A stretch of DNA of 64,000 bases, taken from assembly GCA_949357655.1 (NCBI GenBank), contig CASHTG010000007.1:310001-374000 (forward strand), in the 5' to 3' direction. The DNA comes from Parascedosporium putredinis. Taxonomy: Eukaryota; Ascomycota; Sordariomycetes; Microascales; Microascaceae. Shown here in pieces: positions 10,830 to 23,240 of this stretch. Each line of letters starts with the position of its first letter. Within the stretch, counting starts at the first letter, position 1. The notes under the pieces are model-generated. The model was given only the letters and a program-made list of their open reading frames with translations, did not search any database and was not told the origin of the DNA. A program made the position numbers and the translations under genes.

Positions 10830-11867
10830 GGCGAGTATAGAGCGCGCTTTTGGGGCGAAGAGGGCCGTGAGCGGATGCTGCACTAATTAGGGTTGGTTTA
10901 GGTGAAGAATGACCTTATGAATGGACTAAAAAGAGTGGGAAAGGCGGAAAGAGATACCACAAGTTCCAGAAAAGGAGCAGGCCATGATGCTGGGATTCCG
11001 ATTTTCAATTTCTTTTCGTTTCTTCTTTCCTTTTCGGCCCCTTGGCTTTTCGTTTGGCGGGCACCAATGTCAATGAATGGAAGGCGTTTTGCACGGCCAG
11101 CTGGCTGCCCAATCGTGGAGAAGGGAGGGGGCATATATGAGGTCTTAATGCCTGATCTCCGATAATATGGCCTGCCGGCTGAACTAATACTGATAAAGAG
11201 AATGAGAAGTAGTCAAGTAATTTGTCCAACACTGCCACGAAAACCACCCCTCTTCTTGTGCTACTCTTCCAAGGTGCTGCATACGTCTTATTCATCAGAC
11301 AGGGGTGAGGGACCTATCGTACAAGTGTCGAAAGCCATCAAGGCGGATCCTGTCTGTGCACCCCCAAGACTTCAGAACTAAGAACAGGTTTCTCTGCTTG
11401 AGCTTTAGACCTTGACATTCGTTATGGCGAGTATACTAAAGCCGCAGCAACTCATTTCCACCATGGCCTTGTTCTCTTGGTTTCCGGTTTCTTTTGTCCG
11501 AGCAGGATTAGGTTTCTCGTTTGCTTGACACTTAGGGCGGACCTATTTTTCGAGCTAGCACGTGCTAGTGGCGAGAACGGTCCAACTATAACTTGTGGTT
11601 CTCTCCAATCAGAGCATCATCGCGGATGCTCTATCGCTCATCACCGCCTCTGAATCCGGGCGGAGGCCGTGGAGGCGGAAACGAAGTCACGGGAGCAAGA
11701 GATGGGTGGTGCACAGTACCTTGACAACGACCAAATGTATTCGTAAAAGTAGAGTAATAAGTAAGCACTAGGGCCAGAAAAATATTTCACGCGATAAACA
11801 TAGACATAAGAAAGGAAGAAAGGGGTTTTGGCGCTCCTTCACCTCCGGTAATTTAGGTCAAAGGCTT
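10830..11867. other. Convergent intergenic region
   Basis: This lies between the 3' ends of two convergent genes. No gene is supported. It holds a 14-base perfect palindrome at 11555-11568. Confidence 0.45.
11555..11568. promoter_or_regulatory. Palindrome with E-box core
   Basis: CTAGCACGTGCTAG is a perfect 14-base palindrome centred on CACGTG, the bHLH E-box. It lies between convergent gene ends, so a promoter role is doubtful. Confidence 0.25.
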
Positions 11868-13950
11868 TCAAGGGTCCTCCTCGGGGGCCTCCTCCTCCTC
11901 GGGAGCCTCCTCCTCAGGAGCCTCTTCTTCGGGAGCTTCCTCTTCAGGGGCCTCCTCTTCAGGGGCTTCCTCTTCGGGGGCTTCCTCCTCAGGCGCCTCC
12001 TCCTCGGGAGCCTCCTCCTCGGGAGCTTCCTCCTCGGGGGCCTCCTCTACGGGAGCCTCTTCCTCCTCCTCCTCGCACGCATCAGGCTCCTCCTCCTCGC
12101 CCGCAGCCTCCTCGAGGAGACCGAAAGTCCAGGAGCTCTCCCACGTGTACACCTCATCGGGTCCAGTGATCTGGGCATCGAGCCTGTCCCACTCAGGGCT
12201 ACAAAGGTGGTCGTTGTCAGCGTACTGTCGAAAAAAACGGGAAGCAGAAAGAAAAAAAGAAACCAGGGATTCCAACTTACTGGTTAATACCATCAGGGTA
12301 ATCCTGGGCCTCGATAGCAACGCACGAGCTCTTCTGGACGTGCGTGCGGTCGTCGATGCCCTGGGTGCTGTTCTTGAGCTCCTGGTCGCCGCCCATCCAC
12401 GAGCAAGAGTAGATGACCACGCCGGGTTGGTCGGTCTTGAGATCGGCCTTGATGCCGGAGAAGGCGCTGGCGAGGGTGACGACGACGGCGTCCTCGGGAG
12501 CGTCCTCGATGAGCCAGAAGCCGTTGTAGCCCTCGCAGACGCCGTCGGCACCGCAGTTGCCCTTGAAGTCGGGGTCGTCCTTGTGGTGGCCAAAGGGGAG
12601 GGAGGGGCGCTGGCGAAGTCGTTGATGGAGCCGGGCTTGGCGGTCAGGATCTTGCCGGTGGGGAGGGCGCCCTGGTCGGCCTCGAGGTAGCGGGCCGAGT
12701 AGGGCATGTGCAGGATGTGGTCCCAGATGAGGTCGGTCTCGGGGTTCTTGTAGGCGTCGAGGTTGAAGTAGGTGTGCTGGGTGAGCAGGAGAGCTGCGTG
12801 GGTGGAATGCGAATGTTAGTGGGTTTTCGATTTGTTTAAAGAATTTCTGCAGCACCACGTCACAGAAAAGGCGCTTTTTTCTTTTCTTTTCTCTTTTCTT
12901 TTTCTAACTTGGGGGATGAAGAACAGGTACGTACGGGTATCCTTGGTGGGCGCGGTAGCCTCCATGGAGATCTTCCAGGTGCTGCCGGCGACGCTGTAGG
13001 TGACGTTGGCGTAGACATCGCCAGGGAAGCCCTCGGACTCGCCCTCCTCATCGTAGATGGAGAAGGTGATGGTGTCGTCGGAGAGGTCGACGACGGTCCA
13101 GTCGCGGAAGGACCAGTTGTTGGTGCCGCTGTGGAGGGTGTTGTTGCCGTCGTTTTGCTCCGTTATGTAGGTCTCGCCGTCGAGATCGAACTTGCCGTTG
13201 CCGATGCGGTTGGCGTAGCGGCCGGGAATGGCGTTGTACACGGGATGGCCGGGATCCTCGGCTGCGGCAGGGAAGCGAACGCAAGCGTGTTAGTCTGGGC
13301 GCGAACAGAAAAAGAAATTTCAAGAACCAAGAAAGAAATCTCCGAAACTCGTGGACTTGGCAGTTGAGGGATTGGGAAGAGTGCGGGTTGGGGAAGTGGG
13401 CCCAGGGTGAGCTTGGCTTTGGTGCTTGTTTCGTGTCGGGAGAGTGACTTGGCGCCAAGTGTGAAGATCCATAGATGCATGAGAAGGCAGCAGAAGGGCA
13501 CGGGAGACGCCATTCTTCTGGGCCAATTCTTCTTTTTTCGATCTTCATCTTTTGCTTCTGGGTTTTGACCATTTGATGGATTCTTTTACGTACCGTATCG
13601 CTCGAGATCGTCGTAGCCGAGCACGACGTCGACATCCTCGCCGTGCTTGTCCTTGACGAAGAGATTCGTCATGCTAGCGCCGTAAGGGATGAACTATGCC
13701 ATTGCAACGTCAGTTTCTGCAAGCACTTTGCACCGATTTCGAAGCGGATTGCATTCTCCATGCTCCGTTTCCCCTTGTGCCGTTCTTTCCAAGTTTTCTT
13801 CCATGTTTGTTTGGCTGTAGCTCTTACCTTGGCGACCAGTCCGTCGCTAGAGATGGTGAACTTGCCATCCTCACCGGGCTCAAAGTCCTGGGCAAAAACG
13901 CCGCCGAAAGCGGTGGCCCAGACGAGGAATTGAAGCTTGCGAGAAACCAT
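11868..13950 (-). CDS. Secreted aldose 1-epimerase (galactose mutarotase)-like protein with acidic repeat tail
   Basis: Aldose-1-epimerase superfamily; members interconvert alpha and beta anomers of hexoses. Exons (minus): 13828-13950, 13594-13693, 12935-13261, 12281-12793, 11868-12228 (approximate acceptor). The first 20 residues (MVSRKLQFLVWATAFGGVFA) form a signal peptide. Family landmarks are IPYGASMTNLFV, PGRYANRIGNGKF with NNTLHSG, the catalytic-region TQHTYFNLDAY, and a late SSWTFGL. After this comes a tail of about 70 residues built from EEAPE units. One base is missing at the C-run opposite 12604-12607, and the donor at 12280 would be in phase only with one more G, perhaps a second sequence error. 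Extracellular mutarotases are known in fungi; the acidic repeat tail is unusual. Role inferred: conversion of galactose or glucose outside the cell. Confidence 0.87.
11871..12062 (-). repeat. 15-bp tandem repeat encoding EEAPE units
   Basis: Imperfect 15-base units, about 11-12 copies, code for a Glu-Glu-Ala-Pro-Glu repeat at the C-terminus of the mutarotase-like protein. Third-position variation (gcc/gct, gag/gaa) shows that the units are not freshly copied, while the protein period is nearly perfect. Confidence 0.9.
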
Positions 13951-16900
13951 GACGGGCGGCTGCGAATTCAGAGAGGCCTAGGGTGTAAGTGGAGAAACGC
14001 GGCGAATTTCGTTGCTCTGTCTCGGAGAATTCTTTTCTCTTCAATTTCTCTGCTCTCTTTCAGAACAGATTGGAGATTGGCGTCGGGAAACCTGGGTAAA
14101 GCAGGAGAAGAACGACAACTGCAATAGAGTGGAGCAGGAAGGGACAGCGGGCGCGGCGAGGCTTCGGGAAGGAATAAAGGAAGAAAAAGAACTGAGAGGA
14201 CCTCTTGGGTCAAAAAGGGGGGCTTTCGTGGGTCCTCTTTCTTTGCCGTCCGCTCCCTTTTAAGTCGAACCGCCGATTCCTCCTCATGCCGGGGCCTTTA
14301 ATGATTCTCTATACCGGCACATAGCCTCAACTGGCTTTTTTCAATCAAGATGCACTCCTTGGGACGGCGCCGAAAGGGGGCGCCAGACGTGCGGGGAAAG
14401 CAAACGTCAAGGGAGACCCGGGGAGGAAGTTTGGTTCCTTTAATCGCCGGTCTCGTTCTCTATTGGGTGAATTTGGCCGTCTGGGAGAGTATTTTACTAC
14501 CCACCCCTCCCCCTCCTTTTCTTCTCTACGCAAGGTGAGAGGTCAATCTGTCAGGGACGGCCGGGGGTTTGCCTCTTGCTGCTACAGATCAATCTTTTGG
14601 GCTTCTTATTTTTCCTTGCTCTGTCGAGATTGGGTCAAGGCAGTTGCTCGACCGTGGGTAAAAAGGCGGATGGAGGACCCCCGTCCGGGTGTGTGGGGAA
14701 ACCGGATGCAGAGCTGACTGGCTCGTTTCCTCCGCCCACAGACAATTGGGGGCGAGGTCAGAGGATGGAGATGGTCATAACGTGGGCCAGCTATAGGATC
14801 AGGAACGAGTTAAGATACGAAGAGGGGAACTGGGCTGTATAGACTAGACTAACTAGGCTGGAGGGAAAGAAAAAACGTGTGTAGGCGTTTTTGCAAGTCC
14901 CGCTATTACGGATTTCAGGCTAAGTCGGGGGCCCGGGATTCTTCAAAGTGGGCGGCGACGCGGGTGTTTCCCGTTTCGGCCATGATATAAGTCGCGGGAT
15001 TTGATTGGGCCCTCCCCCGGGCTTGGTTTCGCGATGGCCGTTTTCCCCGCCGTGTCATTGCTGGAAATTTGATTCGAGGAGAAAAACAGGAAGAGACAGA
15101 GAGAGGGGAAGGAGGAACGTGAACAAGGTACGCGGGAGGAGGAGAGGGAGGGATTGAGGGAAAGAGGGGGAGAGGGGTTTTTTGGGGAAGAACAGGGCAT
15201 CAATATCAGAGATGGTGGCCACTGGACGCGCCTGATTTGTACAGCCGGGAGAAATAGAGTGCAAGTGCCGGCTGGAGAGAGGTTTGGAAGAATATTGACG
15301 TCGCGGTTGGCTAATCCGATCTGGACCGGAACAAGTCGAGGGACGAGGGACGAGGGAGAAAATGGATGCCGGCCCAGGATTGGGCAGCCACCATCTGGCA
15401 GAGTGTGCGGAGATTGCCGGCGTGGCATCATCGCTTTTTCGTTTCCCTTGGGAGAGCGCGCCATGCCTCGGAGCGTTGACGATGTCGCATCGCGGGTCGG
15501 CCGATATCACGATACGAAGCAGGGTCCATGTTTTGCTGGTGATAGCGACTGGAGCTGCGATAGCAATGGGCGGCAGCGACCGAGACGGGCCACGCTCTTC
15601 CGCTTTTGGTAAAAGATTGGTGCCGTTCCGCGTCTCGAGAGAATGTGCGCATGATGCCCTCCTAATTTTTTCACAGCCGCGAGTGCATTCGAATTGGGGT
15701 TCGATGGCTCTGCATGGTATAGTCTGCGCTTGTTTCATCATCGCCGATATGCCGATATCTCCGTGCATTTTGAGGCTGATTGCGCTCTGAGAGAGTGATA
15801 TGTGATCCTTTCGAGAACCAAAAAGACCTCATGGCGAGGGTTAATGCCTCGTATATTGGTTTCTCTAGCGTGTGACAACTTGGACATGTTTTCTTAACCA
15901 TGAACCGTTGAGCACCTCGAGTTAGCCGTGAAGAAACCCCGTCTATGTTGTGACAACTCCATGGCTGGATTCACGGCCATGGAAGCGGAGCTCCATCATG
16001 TCCTGCAAGTTGCCAACGTAACTTCGTAGTTTTACCGGCTATCTCTACTATTCTCAGCACATCATGATGGAACGAGGTTATTCGATGACCAAGTTGATGG
16101 AAATCAATCTACCTGAGGATACTTAGAATTGAGTGATGTGATGGAAGGACAGGATAGAGAGGGACGCGCATTGTCCCTCCACAAAGGAACCTGTATTCTG
16201 AAAATGAATGATGCTATGCCGGCTCTTTTGAATTGGCTCTCGCTCTAAAGAGACGTAGGAGGACGCGTTTAAGACGCGCGAGCATGGCGCATGTTGAGAT
16301 GATGCGGCCCCTTACGTATATGTTGCCATGCAGTGGGAGGCTCTGAGTTGAAGGGCCTTGAATGGATATATGTACACTGCTTTCACGGTTGTGCGTGCTT
16401 TAGTGAGTCATTCCCAAGGCTATTAGCTATCTTGTCGAGTTGGCTGAGAGGTTTTGCGACAGACTTGGCTTCTTAACGGCTTCTTGGTTTATCTTGCTCC
16501 ACGAATGTCATGTCAGGGGACTCAGTGGTATCGAGCTGTTGCGAATGATGGCGCAAACCTAGGCTAATGGGTAGGAAGATATGGAACTCGTCAACATCGC
16601 GAAACCCGGAACTAGTATATGGATGAGGGGTTTCCCGGCACACTTTCACTAGAAGGGCTAGTCTAACAGGCTTAACTTCAACAAACGAAGTCAGGATATC
16701 CAGTCCCGTTTACTCCAAGTAGATATGCAGCTTTTAGAATAAACCGTCTCTGAAAGAAAAACATAAAACTAGAGGAGAATGTACCGTGCATGGCGAGAAT
16801 TCATTTTCGGTAGGAACCGAAAGAGGAAGAAAATAAAGAAGAAATATCCTTTTGGACTCCCCGACCGCGTTCCTGGGACCCTGCCTCGGCTCGCCCCGAC

Positions 16901-18362
16901 CGACTGCTTGCTTGACAAATTTTTCATCTCGTCACACTAGAGGTCTCGGGCGGGATTTCTTTCGCGCTAGCACGTAAATATTTTGGTACGCATCGTGGCG
17001 GCGTCGGGTGGGTAGTAGCAGGCAGGCAGGAGGAGGATGGCTTGGGGCGTGGTGGGGGTAGGCGCTTGACCCTCTGTTCTGATTCTTCGAAGAAGGCGTG
17101 AGTTGACTGAGCGATTACTCAGATCAGGGCAAAAGGTGACGAGGGCAGGTTTAACCGTGACTGGAACGCCGAGGGAATTGAACATTGACTAATTGGAGGG
17201 TCGAGGTTGGTCTGCGAGACGAAGTGACGCTGGTGGAGGGAGGGAAGGAATAGACGATGTGACGGGGAAGAGAGCACTAGGAAGGTGACTTTTACGCCAG
17301 GGCTGGCCTGCACTGCCGTCTGCCTTGATGGCTCCCCCGATGGCGGGACCGGCCTCGTATTGACTCGTCCCGCTCTGAAGAAGATTTGTTAGGTCTCTTA
17401 GCCAACAGGAAAGCCGCTCATGCGGACTCGCTGGCAACTTGCCTTCTTTCTATTCCTCTTTACTAGGAGGATTGTGAAAGCCTCGACAGCATCGAGACGA
17501 GCACCTCGGAATGCAAAAGACTTTTTCCCTCCTTTCCTTCTGGCACAAAAAGCGGCTGGCGAGTGGGGTGGACACCCAGAGCCAAGATTGATTAGATTAG
17601 ATCTGGACGCCAAGGCCCGCTAACAACCACTCGCGTGCATTGGTGGGTGGCATGTCGCCAGTCAAACCCCTGCTCATCACCCATCGTCCCCGGTTAGACC
17701 TGCCATCGACAAGAGCAAAGCAGAGCGCTGTGTCCAATTGGTAATACGAAGGAGCAAAAAACCACACCCAGAGCTTGGGTCAACCTGGGAGGAAAAGAAA
17801 AAAACAAGACTTGGGAATCCCGCGGCTGCTCCCTGGCTTAGTCGACAAGCAGGTTCGGGGAATCGGGGTGGAAGATGTCCCGCCTTGGGCCTCACGCGAT
17901 AGGGCAGAGTGGGGAGAGGCCATGGCGATGGAACGTCGAAAGTTGGGCTGTGGGGAGTTCTTGGATCTGTGATGACCGAGCTGCCCAGACTTCCGGGGAG
18001 CGGAAAAGAGAAACCATGTGTTTTTCTTCCCTTTCTTTCCCCCTTCTTTCTCGACCCTCTTCGCTGCAGGGTGCTGCTCTTTAAAGGGGAATCCCTCCGT
18101 CCCGTCCATGCGCATTGTTTAAAGTTTTTCTTTCGTCATCTCTCGTCCCGTCTTTCCTCGCGTCAAGCATCCGCCCTCGTGTTTCCAAGGTCCCTGGATT
18201 TCCGTCCCATCTTTTGGTGACCCGGGTTTTCCTTTCGCCCCTCGTTGGCTTCGGCTTTTGTCTCGGGCGCGTGAGGGTTGGCCCTTCAGGGTAATGGTCT
18301 GTTGGTAGTGTAGACTGATATCGATTCTTTCCATCTGCATACCTGAGAAGGGAGGAGGAAGA
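13951..18362. other. Long intergenic region (4.4 kb)
   Basis: No protein family recognised in any frame; open frames are short, proline/serine-rich and mostly antisense to one another. The left part is the mutarotase promoter, the right part the ferric reductase promoter with CT-rich tracts (18020-18060). Confidence 0.5.
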
Positions 18363-20975
18363 ATGAGCGTGCAATGCCTCGCCTTCATCGCCTTGAGCGC
18401 TATTGCTCGCGCGCAAACGCTCCTCGGTCGTGATTCCGGCCTCGAGGGTCTCGGTGAGATTGCGCCCCGCGCTGTCGTTATTGTAAGTTGATGTTGTTTC
18501 TGGGCGTTGAATCGACATGTCCCGATCGTCCCGAGAAATCACGGCATTGACAATTTTCCTTCTTCTTCTAGCCAACCGTCGTGGATCCTTTGATGAAGGT
18601 CCACGCAAATTTCGGGTATCGTTCGCCAACCTAACCACAAAAGGGTTCCCGGATCTGGCTAACCTGCTTCGTCATAGATGGGCTACCTACGGATTCTGGG
18701 GCTCCATACTGTTCATCGGCATCGCCAACAACCTCTTCACACATATCTACCACCTCACCATCGGATCTGGCACCTCGGACATCGAAGGTGGTGATGGCTC
18801 CGCGGGGTCAGCCCGAAAGGCAGCTGGCAAACACCCTGTCGGTAAAGTGGGCGCCTGGTGGCAGGCCCATGTCTCCGTGCCCGGCATCTTGCGCAACAGG
18901 CACAAGCAAAGGTCTGGGGGTGCACTATCCCGACGCGGCTCGAGGGCCTCGTTGTGGCGGCGTTTTGGATCCTGAGCATCGTCCTCTGCGCGGTCAAGCA
19001 TGGCCCCTTTGCCAAGCCCATTATGTAAGTTTCGTCCTCGCTTCGTTCATCGGACTATCGGCTTTTGCGTTTTGTTTGCCGGACCTGCTCAAACCATGGC
19101 GGTACCCCCGACTAATGACTATCTTGTGTTCCCGTCCTGCAGTGCCATCGCGTCGGCTCCGCCTCTTTACAGGCACTTGGCCACCCGGACGGGTACCCTC
19201 TGCATATCCAACCTGCCTTTCGTCTGGGCCTTTGGCATTCGCAACAACGTTTTCTTATGGGCTACGGGATGGAGCTTTTCCACCTTTAACTTATTCCACC
19301 GACATATCGCACGCGTTTCGACCATCCAGGCCATCCTCCACGGTGTCATGTATACCGTGACTTATCTGAGAAACGATCCTACAGGTACGAGGGACTAGAA
19401 AAACGAAAAGAAAAAGGAGAAAAAGCGGCAGGAATCTGCACAAACAGACTCCGTGTTTCACTATTGATGGCTGACTGGCTATTTTGACAGGCACGGTATA
19501 TCGGTTTACAGTAAAACTGCGGTGGTTCCAGTTCGGAATTGTGGTACGTCTTCGTCGTTCCATCGTGTACTTGGAGGAATCTTTTAACTGAAATGCGCGT
19601 TGAATAGGCCGTCGTTGCGTTGTGTCTCCTCGCTTTCTCATCCATCTCGGCGTTCCGTCGCAAGCGGTACGAGATGTTCCTCATCGTCCACTTGGCACTC
19701 TCGAGCCTCGTCATCGCCGCAATCTTTTAGTAAGCCTGGCCTCTGCTATTCTCCTCATCGTCGTGTCGCGTGTCTCCAACATCTGCACGACATGATCCCT
19801 ATCTTGCTTTCCTAAGTAGTTTATCTATTATAAGCTAACGCGCGCTTCCTTGCGTCACAGTCATCGGACAACGACCCCGAAAAGTACGAACCCTACATCT
19901 GGTCCCTCGTGGCGCTTCTAGTATTCGACCGCGCCCTACGAATCTTCCGACTCGTGTACTGCAACCTACACATTACCCTGAACAAGGGCAAGACGATCGC
20001 GCAGCCCAAAACAATAGTTCGCTACGACCCCGAGGGCGACATCCTTCGAATCGAAGTCGCCATCAGCCGGACCCATCCCTCACCAGCCCCCGGCCAGCAC
20101 TACTTCCTGTACCAGCCCGGCCGATTGCAGTTTTACGAAAGCCACCCATTTACCCTCGCCTCCTGGACCTCTGCCGACGATGCCACAACCCCAGAAAAGT
20201 CGGCCGGTAGCACCGCCGAGGGTGAAGTGGGCCTCCAGGGCCCCAAGTTGGTCTTCATGGTCCGCCCCCAAGACGGCTGGACAAAGAGGCTCCGCGACAA
20301 ATGCGTCGCCGCGGAGCACAACACGACCACGCCCACCATCCTGGTCGAGGGCCCTTACGGCAAGCGGGAGCCGCTGTGGGCGTACGATCACGTCCTCATC
20401 GTCGTGGGCGGCTCGGGCATCACGGCGGGTCTACCGTATCTTGTCGACCACGCGCAGCGACGCGCCTCGGGCGCCAAGTGTCGCACGCGGCGCGTCACGC
20501 TCGTGTGGGCGAACCGGACGGAGAGCTACGTGCGCGCCGTCGCGTCGCGAGAGCTCGCTGTTGCTGCGGCCCGCGCTGACGTTGAACTGGCGTTTTACGT
20601 TACTTCCGAAGGCGCAGCTGTGAGCAAGGGTATCGCTGTCGGTGATGAGGATACGAGCGCTGTGCACAGGGGCGGGGAAGGTGTTGGGGAGAAGGAGATT
20701 GGCGACGCGGCCGTCCTGGAACAGTCCAACGCGGGTAGTGCCAGCGGCGACGGTGAAGAAGCGCGGTCGAGTAGGTTGCCGGTTCGCTACGGTCGTCCGG
20801 AGATTCGGGCTTATGTCGACCAGCTTGCTCGTACTGCGGCTGAGGAGGGTCGCGCGCGGCGGTGTTGGCGTGCGGGCCGGCGGTGATGGCGGATGCGGCG
20901 AGGGCGGGGACTGTGGGGGCGATGAAGGAGCATGGGGTGTCGATTGCGTATTTTGAAGAGGCGTTTGGGTGGTAA
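18363..20975 (+). CDS. FRE-type ferric reductase (7 exons, 3 frameshifts)
   Basis: Plasma-membrane flavocytochrome of the FRE/NOX superfamily, which passes electrons from NADPH through FAD and haem to external ferric iron. Exons: 18363-18482, 18572-18615, 18678-19024, 19143-19384, 19491-19543, 19608-19729, 19861-20975. An N-terminal signal peptide is followed by several membrane helices; FNLFHRHIARV and the later AILHGVMYTV supply spaced haem histidines. The cytosolic part has the FAD motif HPFTLASW, a GPYGKREP segment, the NADPH loop GGSGITAGL and, after a frame change near 20857, LACGPAVMAD and the terminal FEEAFGW. Other single-base losses lie at 18911-18912 and near 19865. Each break is repaired by one base, giving about 680 residues. 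A ferric reductase is more likely than a NADPH oxidase because of the signal peptide and FRE-like HPFT context; the metal is not proven. Confidence 0.9.
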
Positions 20976-21139
20976 AGGGATTTCCGAAAGAAATTTTTGT
21001 AGGACAAAACGCGGTGGGATATAATACCAAACTCGAAGGAATATTGTAGTCGGAAAGAACATGCTCAATAATCATTATATTTAATGAGAGAAAAAAACGT
21101 CATAAGCCATGATGGTGTGATTGGCCACATCAGAGACGC

Positions 21140-22581
21140 TTATCCGAAATACTCCAACCACTCGGGTTTATAGGTGCCCGCGGGATCATAATAGTACTCT
21201 ACGAGGTCGACAAAGACATAAATCCAAGCGAGAATGCCCACGACGTAAAGGGCAGAGGCGGGTTCGTCCAGGGGCTGCTGCTTGGCAAACTGCGAGCACA
21301 GGTAGAAGCTACTGTAGTAGAAGAGGATGCACACCTGGAAGAGGCTAAAGCTCTGGAGGTGGACGAGAAAGTCGGCCCCCAGGTACAAGACGGCGAAGAC
21401 CAACTCGGCGGTGAGGAAAAGGGTGCCAAAGGCCATGGGGAGGAAGATGCCCTGATAATCGCGGCCCGACTTGCGGAGGAGGGCCAGGAAGCCGGTGAAG
21501 ACGGCAAAGGCGGGCAGGAGGAGCATGATGGTCATGGGGGCGTAGCTCATGGCGACGGCGAAGAACTGCGGCAGGCGGACGAAGCCGTCGAGGATGGAGA
21601 GGGCGGGGGAACTCCGCTCGGCCTTGCCGACCATGCCGAAGATTCTGTAGCCTTGGTCGGCTTCGGGGTGTGGGGTGATGAGGGTGAAGGCGGCCCGCCA
21701 GGATACGTAGACGATGTAGGGCGCCGCGACCACGTGCACGGCGATTAAGGTGGGTAGGCCACGGAGCAAGGCTTTGCTTCGTCGGACGGCCCGGGTGATG
21801 TTGCCGCCCGCGTCGCCGGAGATGTCGTCGTGGTCGTGGTCGTGGTCGGCGGCTTCGTCGCTGAGGGGCCGTAGGTGGAAGAGGGTGATGACCAGGTGGA
21901 GAGAGGACCAGCCGGCGAGCTGGAAAATGGCGGCGATGCGGATGGGCCAGGGCATGCGGATGACGATGAGCTTGAGGAGCACGACAAAGGCGGAAAAGGT
22001 GGCCATGAGGTCTGTCCATTTTTCCTTGCGCGCGAGCACCGACATGCCCAGCGTCTTTCTGATGTCGTCGGGCGATTGCGGTGTACGCTGGTCCGTGGCC
22101 AAGACGTCGTCGACATCCTGCTGCTGCGTGTCCCGCCGTTTTCGGAGGTCGGGGATGACGACGACGACGGCAGCGACAGCGATGACGGCGACTGGTCCGG
22201 TAGGTTCGCTTCGTGATCGGGCGTCGCGGCGTGGCCGTCGTCGACGCGCATCAGCAGGAGTGCCACGGCTGCCACGTGCAGAGCCTCGACGATTTCCTGG
22301 CGCAGTCGCCTCCACGAGAAAGCGTTCGCCCTCGTGCGACGATGACACAGCTGGAGGATCGCGTCGCCGAGGCAGGCGACGGTGGTGATGGCCTCGGCGA
22401 CGGCGGCGACGGGGTTCAGGCGCCAGAGGAAGAAGGCGAGGTGGGCGAGGGGCGGGGCGGTGCGCGGGGGTGGGCGGTAGACGAGGCTGCCCCAGGGTTG
22501 GGTGAGGAGGCAGAGGGCGAGGGTGAGGAAGAGGCCGATGAGGTTGGCGGTGGTGAATTCGTTGGCGGTGTCGGTGGCCAT
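21140..22581 (-). CDS. Unknown multi-pass membrane protein with His/Asp-rich loop (1 frameshift)
   Basis: About 480 residues with many hydrophobic segments; no family recognised. The start at 22581 gives MATDTANEFTTANLIGLFLTLALC, a membrane helix near the N-terminus. A hydrophilic region follows, in which the frame changes somewhere around 22090-22230 (the exact base cannot be fixed). The second half has helices in ATFSAFVVLLKLIVIRM, AAPYIVYVSWRAAFTLI, MTIMLLLPAFAVFTGFLALL and LYVVGILAWIYVFVDLVEYYY. A loop reads DEAADHDHDHDDISGDAGG, like metal-binding loops of transporters. It ends 165 bases from the convergent ferric reductase, which suggests, but does not prove, a shared link to metal handling. 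The ORF antisense to it is a codon shadow. Confidence 0.7.
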
Positions 22582-23240
22582 GGTGGGGGTGTTGACGGGG
22601 GTGGAAGAGGGGTGAGAAATGGTGATGGGTGCTATAGCATGGTCGGGGTTACGTGGGGAAGATGTCGGTTCGGTCCCTTTTTTTCGCTGCCCTCGCGAAG
22701 GTGTGGAATCGCGAGAGGTTTTTGTAGATCTTGGAGAGGATATACCCCGGGATCGGATCGGCAAGCGCGAAGAAAATTAGGCGGATAGATCGGTCTTGGC
22801 TTTTGAGGCGCGGATGCGACATAGCCTCGAAATAGGGCGGGTCGTTTGGTCCTGGGAGTTTCTCCACATTTCAGCTGTGTGGGTTTGGCGCGGGGGAAAC
22901 AAAGGAGGAGGGACGAAGGATTCGCGCTGAGCGTTAGCACGACGCAGCTTGGAGCGCGAATGGGACCGCGATGCAGGTTTTAATCGAACCATTTTCGAGA
23001 TGAAACGCGGCATTTGGTACTAAACGTAGTATTTATGAGAAATTCAAACTAGAAGGAAGAATAGAACGAAAAAAATAGAAAAAGTAGAAAAATTGATCAT
23101 AAGAGAGACATACAGACAGAAGAAAGGCCCATTACGTTCTCGTCGTTTCATCGTCGTCGTCTTTTTTCATCATATCATCCAGCATTGCCCTGGGTTCCGC
23201 GCGTATACAAACAAACCATGACTCCTTCCCCCTCAATCCA
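22582..23240. other. Intergenic
   Basis: Upstream region of the membrane-protein gene and 3' flank of the hemerythrin-domain gene. No other feature seen. Confidence 0.5.

Noticed and set aside
9873..10883. 336-codon open frame on the minus strand
   Set aside because: Antisense shadow of the beta-propeller gene, Arg/Gly/Val-rich and without motifs.
15055..15768. 237-codon minus-strand frame
   Set aside because: Its C-terminal half is a translated CT-rich tract; no recognisable domain and overlapping frames on both strands.
20431..21075. 214-codon open frame opposite the ferric reductase end
   Set aside because: Antisense of the NADPH-binding region; Pro/Ser-rich, no family.
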